From positions 1 through 22,355 of the forward strand of contig JBPCRW010000090.1 of assembly GCA_050996405.1 (NCBI GenBank): a stretch of 22,355 nucleotides of DNA, in the 5' to 3' direction. This stretch comes from JBPCRW01 sp050996405. Lineage in GTDB: Bacteria; Acidobacteriota; Blastocatellia; Pyrinomonadales; Pyrinomonadaceae. Made by a program: the position numbers and the translations under genes. This document shows, one piece after another, positions 14,400 to 21,562 of this stretch (position 1 is the stretch's first letter; each line of letters starts with the position of its first letter). Below the pieces are notes generated by a model, which was not told the origin of the DNA, ran no database searches, and saw only the letters and a program-made list of their open reading frames with translations.

Positions 14400-14426
14400 A
14401 AATTATTCTCCGTCCGAAAAAAATGA

Positions 14427-14455
14427 ATGACAATTCAGTTCATAAAAAATATAAC
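14427..14455 (+). promoter_or_regulatory. Sigma-70-like promoter for the DUF3142-like/870-residue operon
   Basis: ATGACA (14427-14432) and TATAAC (14450-14455) are separated by exactly 17 bases in the divergent spacer after the ETF-QO start, about 60 bases before the preferred ATG at 14517. Confidence 0.55.
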
Positions 14456-14516
14456 AGAACGCAAAAATTTACTCTAGCCAACATCATATCAAGTGTTGTA
14501 TATTCAGCGTAAAATT

Positions 14517-15335
14517 ATGCGCGGCGACATTTCTAAACAATTGATTAGAGTTTTTACATCGAACGCTCGAATCTTGTTTTTTTCGGGTTTCACCGCTATT
14601 TTTTATCTCGGCTGCGCGTCAAACCGTTTTGTCAATTCCGAATCGAACGGGCAAATGCCGAACGTGATTCTCTGGGCGTGGGAACGCCCCGAAGATTTGC
14701 GTTTTCTCGATGCGAAAAAATACGGTGTGGCTTTTCTGGCTCAAACCTTATTTTTGCAAAACGACGAAGTTGTTTTTCAACCGCGCCGCCAGCCGCTCAA
14801 AGTTTCCCCAGACACATATTTAATCGCCGTTACGCGGATTGAAACCGATAAAACGAATCGCCCGCCGCTGTCGGACACGCAGAAAAATGAAATTGTTTCT
14901 TACGTCAAACAGACGCTCGAAATGCCGCGCGTCAAAGCCGTGCAGATTGATTTCGACGCGCTCGCGTCCGAACGCGGTTTTTATAAATCGCTGGTTCGTG
15001 ATTTGAAAAAGACTCTGCCAGCCGATACGCCGCTGACGATAACCGCGCTCGCCTCGTGGTGCGCGTCCGACAATTGGATTAGCGATTTGCCCATTGATGA
15101 AGCCGTGCCGATGGCGTTTCAGATGGGCGCGGACGATAAACCAGTTCGCGCGTTTCTGGCGGACGGCAATGATTGGCGCGAGCCGCTCTGCCGGAAAAGT
15201 TACGGCATCAGTTTGAACGAGCCCTTGCAGGCTGATTTCAAACCGAATCGACGCTTTTTTATTTTTAATTCAAACCCGAACGGCTGGAAAGCCGGAGATT
15301 TGGAACGTTTCCCCAAAGGAGTTTCAAGCCAATGA
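14517..15335 (+). CDS. DUF3142-like lipoprotein
   Basis: This 272-residue protein has a basic N-terminus and a hydrophobic segment ending in a lipobox-like YLGC (Cys33), so it is probably a lipoprotein. The mature part starts with VILWAWERPEDLRFLDAKKY and continues with VAFLAQTLFL, a VQIDFDALASERGFYKSLVR block and LTITALASWCASDNWI. This wording suggests the DUF3142 family, possibly with a barrel-like glycoside-hydrolase fold; both are from memory. A GTG at 14493 would add 8 residues. Neither start has a good ribosome-binding site, and I prefer the ATG. Its stop overlaps the next ATG by four bases (ATGA), so the pair is translationally coupled. Confidence 0.72.
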   Translation: MRGDISKQLIRVFTSNARILFFSGFTAIFYLGCASNRFVNSESNGQMPNVILWAWERPEDLRFLDAKKYGVAFLAQTLFLQNDEVVFQPRRQPLKVSPDTYLIAVTRIETDKTNRPPLSDTQKNEIVSYVKQTLEMPRVKAVQIDFDALASERGFYKSLVRDLKKTLPADTPLTITALASWCASDNWISDLPIDEAVPMAFQMGADDKPVRAFLADGNDWREPLCRKSYGISLNEPLQADFKPNRRFFIFNSNPNGWKAGDLERFPKGVSSQ

Positions 15336-17944
15336 AAAAAGTGAAAAAAGCTGTCAGACAAAATCTGCGAATAAAAGCGGTTTTAGTTTTCTTTTCTCTG
15401 ATTATTCAAATCGCCGCGCCGGTTTTCGCGTGCGGTCCGTTTTTTCTCGAACCCGTTTTCGTTTTCAAAACGCGCCCGGATTTTCCGCGCGAAGATTTTA
15501 TCGACGGCAATCTCGGAATCGTCCAGCCGGATTACGTTCGGAAAAATCTGTTTGTCGCTTATCACAATTTAAACAATTTGCCGTTTTCCGCCGAAGAAAA
15601 AGCGGCGTTGCAACGGCTATGGCAGCTGGAAAAAAATCCTGTTCCGAAAAATGAAAATGACGACGATAAAAACAAAAACGCAGTTATCGAATGGATAAAA
15701 ACGCGCAATCAAATTACGACCGAAGTTCCGCCGAATTACGCGCCGCTCGATAAAAACAATTACGAATTTTATCAATACCGCGACCTCGAAAAACAATACA
15801 AAGGCTACGTTTATTTCAGAAACTGCACGGCGAACGCGCTGGAAACGGCGGCGGAAACTCTGCAAAATCGAGCGGAAAATTACGGCGCGAAAAATGCGGA
15901 TGTGCGCGAATGGCTGCGCGGTCAGGACACGGTTTTTTCAAACTGCGCGAAGGGAGAAAATATTCCTGATAATGTTTTGCAAGACGCTCCGCAATGGCTC
16001 AAAAACGACCGCGAATATCAAATCGCCGCCGCCGATTTTTACGCCGGAAAATTTGACGAAGCGGCACAGCGTTTTGACAATATCGCGGCAAATCCAGATT
16101 CCGTATGGCGCGAGTTGGCTGATTATCTGGTCGGGCGAACGTTGATTCGGCGGGCGAATTTTTCCGGTGATGAAGCCGTTTCAAAATCGTCTCTCGAACG
16201 CGCCGAACAGCGTTTTGAAAAAATTTATCGCGGTTCGGGAAAATATCGTCTGGATGCGCGCGACCTTTTAAATTACGTCGAAATCCGCCTGCATCCCGAA
16301 CGCCGTGTTCACGAATTGAATCAATCCCTGATTGCGCCGAACGCGGAAAATAATCTGGCGCAGAATCTGATTGATTACAACTGGCTGCTCGACGAATTTG
16401 AACGTGACGCGCTCGTCGAAGAAGAAAAGAAAAATCCGAAACCGAAAACATCGCCGGATGATTCAAAGTATTTGAAAGAGCCAGCAGTAAAAAAATCGAC
16501 AGCGGAGAATTCAAATTCGACGGTGTTTAATTCAAATACTAATTCAACGGTTTTAACTTCAAATGCTAATTTCTCAAATGCAAATTCGACGGTTCTATTT
16601 TCAAACTCTGTGACAACGGCAGACGGTTCGATACAAAAAATAAATAAATACACGGATGACAGCTATCCATCTTACGAAGGCGATTTAAAGCTCAAACAAA
16701 AAGACGTTCAGCAATTTTTAGAGGCAGATGATTTATCCGACTGGATTTTGAATTATCAGTTGTCCGACGAAGACGCGCTGACGCACGCCGTCACGCGCTT
16801 TCGCCAAACGAAAAAAGAACATTGGCTGATGTCCGTGATGTCGAAATTGAAAGGCGATTCGGCGCAGACCAACGAATTTTTACAAACAGCGGAAAAAGTT
16901 TCGCGGCATTCAAAAGCATTTCCGACCGTTTCTTATCATGCGATTCGTCTGCTGATTGAGCGAAAAAAGTTTGCCGAAGCGCGTCATAAACTCGACGGTA
17001 TTTTGGCGGATAAAACACTCAATCTTCCGCTCTCGGCGCAGAATCAATTTTTCGCGCAGCGAATGATTCTGGCGGAAAATTTGGACGAATTTTTAAAATT
17101 CGCTCAACGCCGCGCATCCGTTTTTTCCTGGGACGGCGGCGACAGCGATTATGAAACGCTGAACGATGAACCGACGGGCGAAGATTATCTCGCAGAAGAA
17201 CGCCCCTGGAAAGACAGAACAATGTTTGACGCGGACGCGCGGCAGGTTTTTGAACGTCAGATGCCGCTTTCGATTTTGAAACAGGCGGCGGTCAATCCGC
17301 GTCTCCCCGATTATTTGAAACGCCAGCTTTTGATAACGATTTGGTGTCGCGCCGTTTTGCTCGGCGATGAAATGACGGCGCGCGAAATCACTCCGGCATT
17401 GGCGCGGTATGCGCCTGAAATGCAAACGCCGCTTGGTCAATACATCGACGCGCCGACCGCGAAAGACCGGCAGAATTCCGCGCTCTATGTTTTACTGAAA
17501 TTTCCGGTGTTTAGCCCGACGTTTCGGCAGGGAATGGGAAGACTTACGCCCGTTTGGAAAATTGATAATTATCGTGATAACTGGTGGTGTCAAGACGAAG
17601 CGCAAAGTTCTGATGGCGGCAATGGCGACGAAAAATCTTTGACCGTTCCGCGCATAACTTTTCTGACCGATGCGGAAATCGAAACGGCAAAACAGGAAGG
17701 CGAAAAACTCAAAACAGTTGCCGCCGCGCCGTATTATTTGATTCCGAGAGTTTTGAAATGGGCGGAGGATTCGCCGGATGACGCGCAGCTTCCCGAAGCC
17801 TTGCATTTAGCCGTCAAAACATCGCGTTACGGCTGCGCGGACGATAAAATCGGCGAGCTTTCCAAAGCCGCTTTTACGGTTCTGCATCGCCGCTATCCGA
17901 ACAGCGTCTGGGCGAAAAAAACGCCTTATTGGTTCAGCTATTGA
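15332..17944 (+). CDS. Large exported protein of unknown function (N-terminal CGPFF motif)
   Basis: I do not recognise this 870-residue protein. A long basic signal sequence (about 1-33) precedes ACGPFFLEPVFVF, so cleavage before Cys34 (possible lipidation, though the -2 Phe is atypical) is plausible. The body is mainly helical. Segments such as YQIAAADFYAGKFDEAAQRF (about 228-247) and FAEARHKLDGILADK look like TPR or Sel1-type repeats. Residues about 388-430 form a Ser/Asn/Thr-rich linker with repeats of NSTV[FL]. The gene is coupled to the DUF3142-like gene by a four-base overlap, implying joint function in the envelope. A degraded copy of its C-terminus lies just downstream at 18003-18089. 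No catalytic motif is visible. Confidence 0.8.
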   Translation: MKKVKKAVRQNLRIKAVLVFFSLIIQIAAPVFACGPFFLEPVFVFKTRPDFPREDFIDGNLGIVQPDYVRKNLFVAYHNLNNLPFSAEEKAALQRLWQLEKNPVPKNENDDDKNKNAVIEWIKTRNQITTEVPPNYAPLDKNNYEFYQYRDLEKQYKGYVYFRNCTANALETAAETLQNRAENYGAKNADVREWLRGQDTVFSNCAKGENIPDNVLQDAPQWLKNDREYQIAAADFYAGKFDEAAQRFDNIAANPDSVWRELADYLVGRTLIRRANFSGDEAVSKSSLERAEQRFEKIYRGSGKYRLDARDLLNYVEIRLHPERRVHELNQSLIAPNAENNLAQNLIDYNWLLDEFERDALVEEEKKNPKPKTSPDDSKYLKEPAVKKSTAENSNSTVFNSNTNSTVLTSNANFSNANSTVLFSNSVTTADGSIQKINKYTDDSYPSYEGDLKLKQKDVQQFLEADDLSDWILNYQLSDEDALTHAVTRFRQTKKEHWLMSVMSKLKGDSAQTNEFLQTAEKVSRHSKAFPTVSYHAIRLLIERKKFAEARHKLDGILADKTLNLPLSAQNQFFAQRMILAENLDEFLKFAQRRASVFSWDGGDSDYETLNDEPTGEDYLAEERPWKDRTMFDADARQVFERQMPLSILKQAAVNPRLPDYLKRQLLITIWCRAVLLGDEMTAREITPALARYAPEMQTPLGQYIDAPTAKDRQNSALYVLLKFPVFSPTFRQGMGRLTPVWKIDNYRDNWWCQDEAQSSDGGNGDEKSLTVPRITFLTDAEIETAKQEGEKLKTVAAAPYYLIPRVLKWAEDSPDDAQLPEALHLAVKTSRYGCADDKIGELSKAAFTVLHRRYPNSVWAKKTPYWFSY

Positions 17945-18002
17945 TTAAGAAAAACCTGGTGAAAAAACTTTTCGGCGGCGCGTTTAATCCTTTATGGATG
18001 CC

Positions 18003-18089
18003 GATATATCGAAATTTTCAAAACAGGCTTTTAACCATTTGCATAAACGTTATTCGCGTTCGGAGCGGACAAAGAAAACGCCGTATTGA
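18003..18089 (+). pseudogene. Remnant of a second copy of the 870-residue protein's C-terminus
   Basis: Translating from 18003 gives D-I-S-K-F-S-K-Q-A-F-N-H-L-H-K-R-Y and then S-R-S-E-R-T-K-K-T-P-Y followed by a stop at 18087. The real gene ends DKIGELSKAAFTVLHRRYPN and then SVWAKKTPYWFSY. Shared residues include SK.AF..LH.RY and KKTPY, and the stop sits where the intact gene has Trp. No similar sequence is visible upstream of 18003, where the frame meets a TAA, so only about 28 codons survive. This accounts for much of the otherwise gene-free 17945-18317 stretch. Confidence 0.7.
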
Positions 18090-18184
18090 TTTTGACTATG
18101 GAAGATAAAGAAAATTTTCCGGCGAAAATACAAAAAAATTTTATAAAAAAGTTTCTGAAAAAGGAGCTTTTCGCGCGTTTTGGT

Positions 18185-18213
18185 TTGACTATCGGCGGAC
18201 AGAATTCTATATT
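18185..18213 (+). promoter_or_regulatory. Sigma-70-like promoter of the first Met/Asn-rich lipoprotein
   Basis: TTGACT (18185-18190), a 17-base spacer and TATATT (18208-18213) form a near-consensus promoter. The 27 bases from the -10 onward match those of the second lipoprotein gene at 21 positions. The leader to the ATG is about 100 nt. Confidence 0.65.
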
Positions 18214-18250
18214 GTCCAATGTTCTTAAAATAAATTATGTTAGGGAACAA

Positions 18251-18270
18251 CTGCGTCTGAAAGGTCGCAG
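18251..18270 (+). promoter_or_regulatory. Leader hairpin, first lipoprotein
   Basis: CTGCG (18251-18255) pairs with CGCAG (18266-18270) directly after AGGGAACAA. An alternative GTCTG/CAGAC pairing overlaps it. The second lipoprotein leader has AGGGACAA followed by a hairpin in the corresponding place. Confidence 0.4.
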
Positions 18271-18317
18271 ACATCAGAATAGACAATCTTTGAGAAAGAC
18301 AGGAGAATGATTTTAAA

Positions 18318-18557
18318 ATGAAAAAGATTTTAGCTTTATCAGCACTTTTGGCGATAGCCGCACTGGGTGCAGCTTGCACTCCGGAAAGCGGCAATAATGC
18401 CAATATGATGAACAGAACAAATACAATGATGAATTCATCGAATGGCTCGATGTCGAACGGCTCGATGTCGAACGGCTCGATGAGCAACGGTTCAATGTCG
18501 AACAGCAATATGAGAATGAGCAATTCCAATATGAGAATGAGCAATTCCAATATGTAA
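18318..18557 (+). CDS. Small Met/Asn/Ser-rich lipoprotein with tandem repeats
   Basis: This 79-residue protein has a lipoprotein-like signal (MKKILALSALLAIAALGAAC, Cys20; Leu is at -4, so the lipobox is imperfect). The mature part consists of short repeats: four SNGSM-type 5-mers, then MRMSNSN 7-mers. There is no Trp, Tyr, Phe or other Cys, so it is probably unstructured or extended. It is paralogous to the gene at 18759: the same MKKIL-LS-LL start, the same Cys20 and related promoters. AGGAGAA at 18301-18307 supports the start. Function is unknown. The Met-rich repeats could bind soft metals such as copper, but that is speculation. Confidence 0.75.
   Translation: MKKILALSALLAIAALGAACTPESGNNANMMNRTNTMMNSSNGSMSNGSMSNGSMSNGSMSNSNMRMSNSNMRMSNSNM
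18441..18554 (+). repeat. In-frame tandem repeats: four 15-bp units, then two and a part 21-bp units
   Basis: Units of the type AACGGCTCGATGTCG start at 18441, 18456, 18471 and 18486. Identical 21-bp units starting AATATGAGAATGAGC lie at 18507 and 18528, with a partial unit at 18549. Both periods are multiples of three, so changes in copy number keep the frame. Confidence 0.9.
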
Positions 18558-18593
18558 TTGACGAAAACTCCGTAGTTTCGCCTTTTTTTATTT

Positions 18594-18664
18594 AATATCC
18601 GGCTGGCTAAAATTAATTATCGAGATTTTGCTGATTTCGATTTGACTTTAGTCAGCCGGATATT
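18594..18664. repeat. Hairpin-forming 71-bp inverted repeat between the two lipoprotein genes
   Basis: The arms 18594-18611 and 18647-18664 pair over 18 bases with one mismatch (AATATCCGGCTGGCTAAA) around a 35-base loop. It may terminate the first gene, although it lacks a clean T-run, and its right arm overlaps the spacer of the next promoter. Confidence 0.75.
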
Positions 18665-18670
18665 TACATT
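18642..18670 (+). promoter_or_regulatory. Sigma-70-like promoter of the second Met/Asn-rich lipoprotein
   Basis: TTGACT (18642-18647), a 17-base spacer and TACATT (18665-18670). The -35 and spacer length are the same as in the first lipoprotein promoter. The spacer is the right arm of the 71-bp inverted repeat. Confidence 0.6.
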
Positions 18671-18704
18671 GTTCGATGTTCCCAAATTAAAACAGGCAGG
18701 GACA

Positions 18705-18720
18705 AATTGCTTCGGCAATT
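18705..18720 (+). promoter_or_regulatory. UUCG-loop hairpin in the leader of the second lipoprotein
   Basis: AATTGC-TTCG-GCAATT is a 6-bp stem closed by the very stable UUCG tetraloop, right after AGGGACAA and about 38 bases before the ATG. It corresponds in position to the CTGCG/CGCAG hairpin of the first leader. Confidence 0.55.
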
Positions 18721-18758
18721 AAAATTAAAAATTAGCCTTGAGAAGATAGGAGATTAAA

Positions 18759-19073
18759 ATGAAGAAGATTTTAGTTCTTTCAACACTTTTGGTTGTCGGC
18801 GGTTTGAGCATCGCCTGCAATAATGAAACACCGGCAAATAACGCAAACGCGAGAATGACTAATGCGATGAACGCCGCTAATAGCGCGATGAATTCTGCAA
18901 ACACGGCGATGAATCAAGCAAGCAATGCTATGAATACTGCGAGCAATGCTATGAATCAAGCCAACGGCGCGATGAAAGAAGCCAGCAATATGAAAATGGA
19001 AGCCAACAAAATGGCGACCAACGCAAATATGATGGGCAATAAAATGATGAATTCCAATATGGCGAATAAGTAA
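18759..19073 (+). CDS. Small lipoprotein with Met/Ala heptad coiled coil (Lpp-like architecture)
   Basis: This 104-residue protein has a lipoprotein-like signal (MKKILVLSTLLVVGGLSIAC, Cys20). From residue 36 a strict seven-residue period runs for six turns. Met is at 37, 44, 51, 58, 65 and 72, and Ala at 40, 47, 54, 61, 68 and 75, with Ala also at 36, 43, 50, 57, 64 and 71. That fits a coiled coil with Met at a and Ala at d. The protein ends ...NMANK with C-terminal lysine. A lipid anchor, a small-residue heptad rod and a final Lys are also the layout of Braun's lipoprotein, whose Lys is linked to peptidoglycan. There is no sequence homology to Lpp that I can claim. TAGGAG lies 5-6 bases upstream. 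Confidence 0.78.
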   Translation: MKKILVLSTLLVVGGLSIACNNETPANNANARMTNAMNAANSAMNSANTAMNQASNAMNTASNAMNQANGAMKEASNMKMEANKMATNANMMGNKMMNSNMANK

Positions 19074-19100
19074 TAATTGCTTTTTATTTTGCTTTTTGAA

Positions 19101-19133
19101 AGCGCGTTGTCTAACAAACGACACGCTTTTTTT
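19101..19133 (+). terminator. Intrinsic terminator after the second lipoprotein
   Basis: AGCGCGTT pairs with AACG...CGCT (3-base bulge) and is followed by a run of seven T, 28 bases after the lipoprotein stop and abutting the stop of the convergent gene. Confidence 0.6.
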
Positions 19134-21174
19134 ATTCAAGTCGTTTTCGTAATTCTTTCGCGCTCGTAACGGGTTTTTGGCAAACGAAATTTTCGCAGAC
19201 ATAAGCCGTCGGTTTATCGTCAATTTTTTTTCTATCTTTCAAAAGCGGGATTATTTCAGAATTTTCGGAATTTTTCGCTAAAACGACGACCTTGTTCGGT
19301 AAATAATTTTTCCAAATTTCTTTTTCCAAATCATTTCCCTTCTTGCCTAAAACAACAACTTCCTTTGTCGGGTTGAGATAAAATTCGAGCGTTGCCAAAG
19401 CTCTGCCGAAACCGTTCGGGAAACGTCTAATTTGCGGCGCGACCAGACGCAAAACCGTGGCGGCAAAACGCTCGTATTTCTCGTCGCCCGCGAGCTTTGC
19501 CAGTTTCAATAAAACGTCCGCCGCGACCGAATTTCCAGACGGCGCGGCGTTGTCGTAAAAATCCTTCGAGCGCATCAAAAGTTCTTCATGATTATTCGCC
19601 GTAAAGAAAAATCCGCCGCCTGTTTCATCCCAAAATTCGATTATCAGTAAATCCGCCAGACGCTTCGCTTCTTTGAAATATTTTATTTCGCCCGACACCT
19701 GAAAAAGCTCTAAAAGACCATCAGCAAAATTCGCGTAATCTTCGAGATACGCATTTAATTTCGCCGCGCCGTATTTCCAAGTCCGCAAAAGATAGCCGTC
19801 CTTTTGCACATTTTCCAAAATAAAATCGGCGTTTTTCCTGGCAATTTCGAGATATTTCGCGCTTTCCAGAATCGCCGCGCCTTCGGCAAAAGCCGCCAGC
19901 ATCAAACCGTTCCAAGCCGTCAAAACTTTTTCGTCACGAAAAGGTTTGACTCGTTTTTCGCGCTCGACAAAAAGTTTTTCGCGCGACTTTTCTAAAATAT
20001 TCTGCAAATCTTCGACGGAAATTTTTAAAACTCCGGCGGTTTCGGACAGAGAATTTTTGACATTCAAAATATTCTTTTCTTCAAAATTTCCTTCTTCGGA
20101 AACGTCGTAGAAAAAGTTGAAAATCCGCGCGTCCCGTTCGCCTAGAATTTCCACGATTTCCTGCGGTGTCCAGACAAAAAATTTTCCTTCCACGCCTTCC
20201 GAATCGGCATCCTGCGCCGCGTAAAATCCGCCGCGTTCGTCCGTCATTTCCCGCTTGATGTATTCCAAAGTTTCAACTGCGATTCGTTTGTAAAATTCGT
20301 CCTTTGTCACTTGGAAAAGATGCAGATAAATTCGAGTTAACTGCGCGTTGTCGTAAAGCATTTTCTCGAAATGCGGCGTGAGCCAAATCGCATCGACGGT
20401 GTAGCGGTGAAAACCGCCGCCGAGTTGGTCGTAAATTCCGCCCGAAGCCATTTTGTCGCAAGTTTTTTTCACGATTTCGAGCGCGTTTTCATCTTTTGTT
20501 CGCTTGTAATAACGCAGCAGAAATTCCAGTGACATCGAAGGCGGAAATTTCGGCGCGCCGCCGAAACCGCCGTTTGCCGCGTCAAATGTTCGCGTAAAAC
20601 TCAAAAAAGCCGAATCGAGTTGGTCAAGGCTCAATCCGATTGGCGACATTTCCGCCAGACCGACGCGCCGAATTTCGCCCAAAATATCGTTTGCGGAATG
20701 AAGCAGTTCGTCGCGTTTATTTTTCCAAGCATCGGCGATGCTCGTTAAAATTTGCCGGAAACTCGGCATATTGTAGCGCGGCGCGGGCGGAAAATACGTT
20801 CCGCCGAAAAACGGCAGTTTGTCGGGCGTTAAGAAAACATTCAGCGGATAACCGCCGCTGCCGGTCGTCAATTGTACAAACGTCATATAAATCTGGTCAA
20901 CGTCGGGACGTTCTTCCAAATCAATTTTGACACACACGAACTTTTCGTTCATCAGCGCGGCGGTTGCTTCGTCTTCAAACGATTCGTGTTCCATCACGTG
21001 ACACCAATGACACGCCGAATAGCCGATGCTGATTAAAATCGGCTTGTCTTCGGCTTTGGCTTTTTGAAACGCCGCGTCGCTCCACGCAAACCATTCGACG
21101 GGATTATGCGCGTGCTGAAGCAAGTAAGGCGAAGTTTCTTTGATTAAGTGATTTGTAAATTTCGGATTTTGCAT
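19132..21174 (-). CDS. YyaL/SSP411-type thioredoxin-domain protein (DUF255)
   Basis: This 680-residue protein begins NHLIKETSPYLLQHAHNPVE and continues with the Trx-like motif YSACHWCHVM (Cys55, Cys58), EERPDVDQIYM and GGYPLNVFLTP, all standard for DUF255 proteins. The central and C-terminal parts resemble an (alpha/alpha)6 glycosidase-like or cellobiose-epimerase-like domain (GGGFHRYTVDAIWLTPHFEK, DAAPSGNSVAA-type blocks). The extreme C-terminus has AYVCENFVCQKP. The family occurs in all domains of life and its biochemical function is unsettled; a role in redox or sugar chemistry is proposed by domain content. Length is normal. It has no signal peptide and no clear ribosome-binding site. It stands alone. 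Confidence 0.93.
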   Translation of the reverse strand: MQNPKFTNHLIKETSPYLLQHAHNPVEWFAWSDAAFQKAKAEDKPILISIGYSACHWCHVMEHESFEDEATAALMNEKFVCVKIDLEERPDVDQIYMTFVQLTTGSGGYPLNVFLTPDKLPFFGGTYFPPAPRYNMPSFRQILTSIADAWKNKRDELLHSANDILGEIRRVGLAEMSPIGLSLDQLDSAFLSFTRTFDAANGGFGGAPKFPPSMSLEFLLRYYKRTKDENALEIVKKTCDKMASGGIYDQLGGGFHRYTVDAIWLTPHFEKMLYDNAQLTRIYLHLFQVTKDEFYKRIAVETLEYIKREMTDERGGFYAAQDADSEGVEGKFFVWTPQEIVEILGERDARIFNFFYDVSEEGNFEEKNILNVKNSLSETAGVLKISVEDLQNILEKSREKLFVEREKRVKPFRDEKVLTAWNGLMLAAFAEGAAILESAKYLEIARKNADFILENVQKDGYLLRTWKYGAAKLNAYLEDYANFADGLLELFQVSGEIKYFKEAKRLADLLIIEFWDETGGGFFFTANNHEELLMRSKDFYDNAAPSGNSVAADVLLKLAKLAGDEKYERFAATVLRLVAPQIRRFPNGFGRALATLEFYLNPTKEVVVLGKKGNDLEKEIWKNYLPNKVVVLAKNSENSEIIPLLKDRKKIDDKPTAYVCENFVCQKPVTSAKELRKRLE

Positions 21175-21237
21175 AAATTTATTGTTTCACGGCAAAGCAT
21201 CGAAAGCAAAAACCAGCGTCCGACTGATAAAAAATCT

Positions 21238-21265
21238 TTGAAACTTGAAATTTATTTGTTATATT
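21238..21265 (+). promoter_or_regulatory. Sigma-70-like promoter upstream of the aminotransferase
   Basis: TTGAAA (21238-21243), a 16-base spacer and TATATT (21260-21265). It would give a leader of about 290 nt before the ATG at 21563, which is long, so it may instead serve a lost gene or a leader peptide. Confidence 0.4.
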
Positions 21266-21362
21266 GTTCGTAAATCCAATGACACCGCGCTCCATTGCCA
21301 AACTTCGACCAATCAAACAACGCGCCAACCTTTTCGCGGGCGATTAGCTTTTCCTTATTCAC
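21252..21362 (-). other. Short protein-like open frame, possible gene remnant or tiny ORF
   Basis: On the minus strand a GTG-initiated frame encodes 36 residues, VNKEKLIAREKVGALFDWSK followed by FGNGARCHWIYEQYNK and TAA. Composition (three aromatic-rich blocks, balanced charges) looks protein-like rather than random. There is no ribosome-binding site and an in-frame TAA lies two codons upstream of the GTG. It overlaps the candidate promoter on the other strand. It is either the surviving end of a decayed gene or chance. Confidence 0.3.
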
Positions 21363-21400
21363 AATCGTTTAATTTAACCGACCAAAAGAAATTAAAATGA

Positions 21401-21496
21401 GGAAGCGAAACGGATGAAGATTCAGTAGAAATCATCGCTTTTCTGGAGTCAGTTAAAGACTTCTTAAGACAGGCGTTGGAAGAAGAAGAAATTTGA
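21401..21496 (+). other. Acidic protein-like open stretch without a start codon, possible frameshifted remnant
   Basis: The frame from 21401 encodes GSETDEDSVEIIAFLESVKD followed by FLRQALEEEEI and TGA, an amphipathic acidic helix. It lacks ATG, GTG or TTG at its start. An ATG at 21397 opens a different frame (MRKRNG, stop at 21415), so a one-base shift could have split a small gene. This and the minus-strand fragment are the only structure I see in the 388-base gene-free stretch 21175-21562, besides the promoter. Confidence 0.3.
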
Positions 21497-21562
21497 ATTG
21501 TCTTTCATCCGGTTTCCCGAATTGTTTCATAAGTTTTATTCGATTTTGAGGAGAAAAATAAA

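Noticed and set aside
18086..18310. 74-residue plus-strand frame upstream of the first lipoprotein
   Set aside because: It overlaps the pseudogene end, contains the lipoprotein promoter and leader, and has no recognisable ribosome-binding site or family features.
18050..18550. 166-residue minus-strand frame with EPFDIEPFDI repeats
   Set aside because: It is the complement of the lipoprotein tandem repeats and has no ribosome-binding site.
18441..18554. Regularly spaced repeats resembling a CRISPR array
   Set aside because: Units are 15 and 21 bp, contiguous, without spacers, and in frame within a coding sequence.
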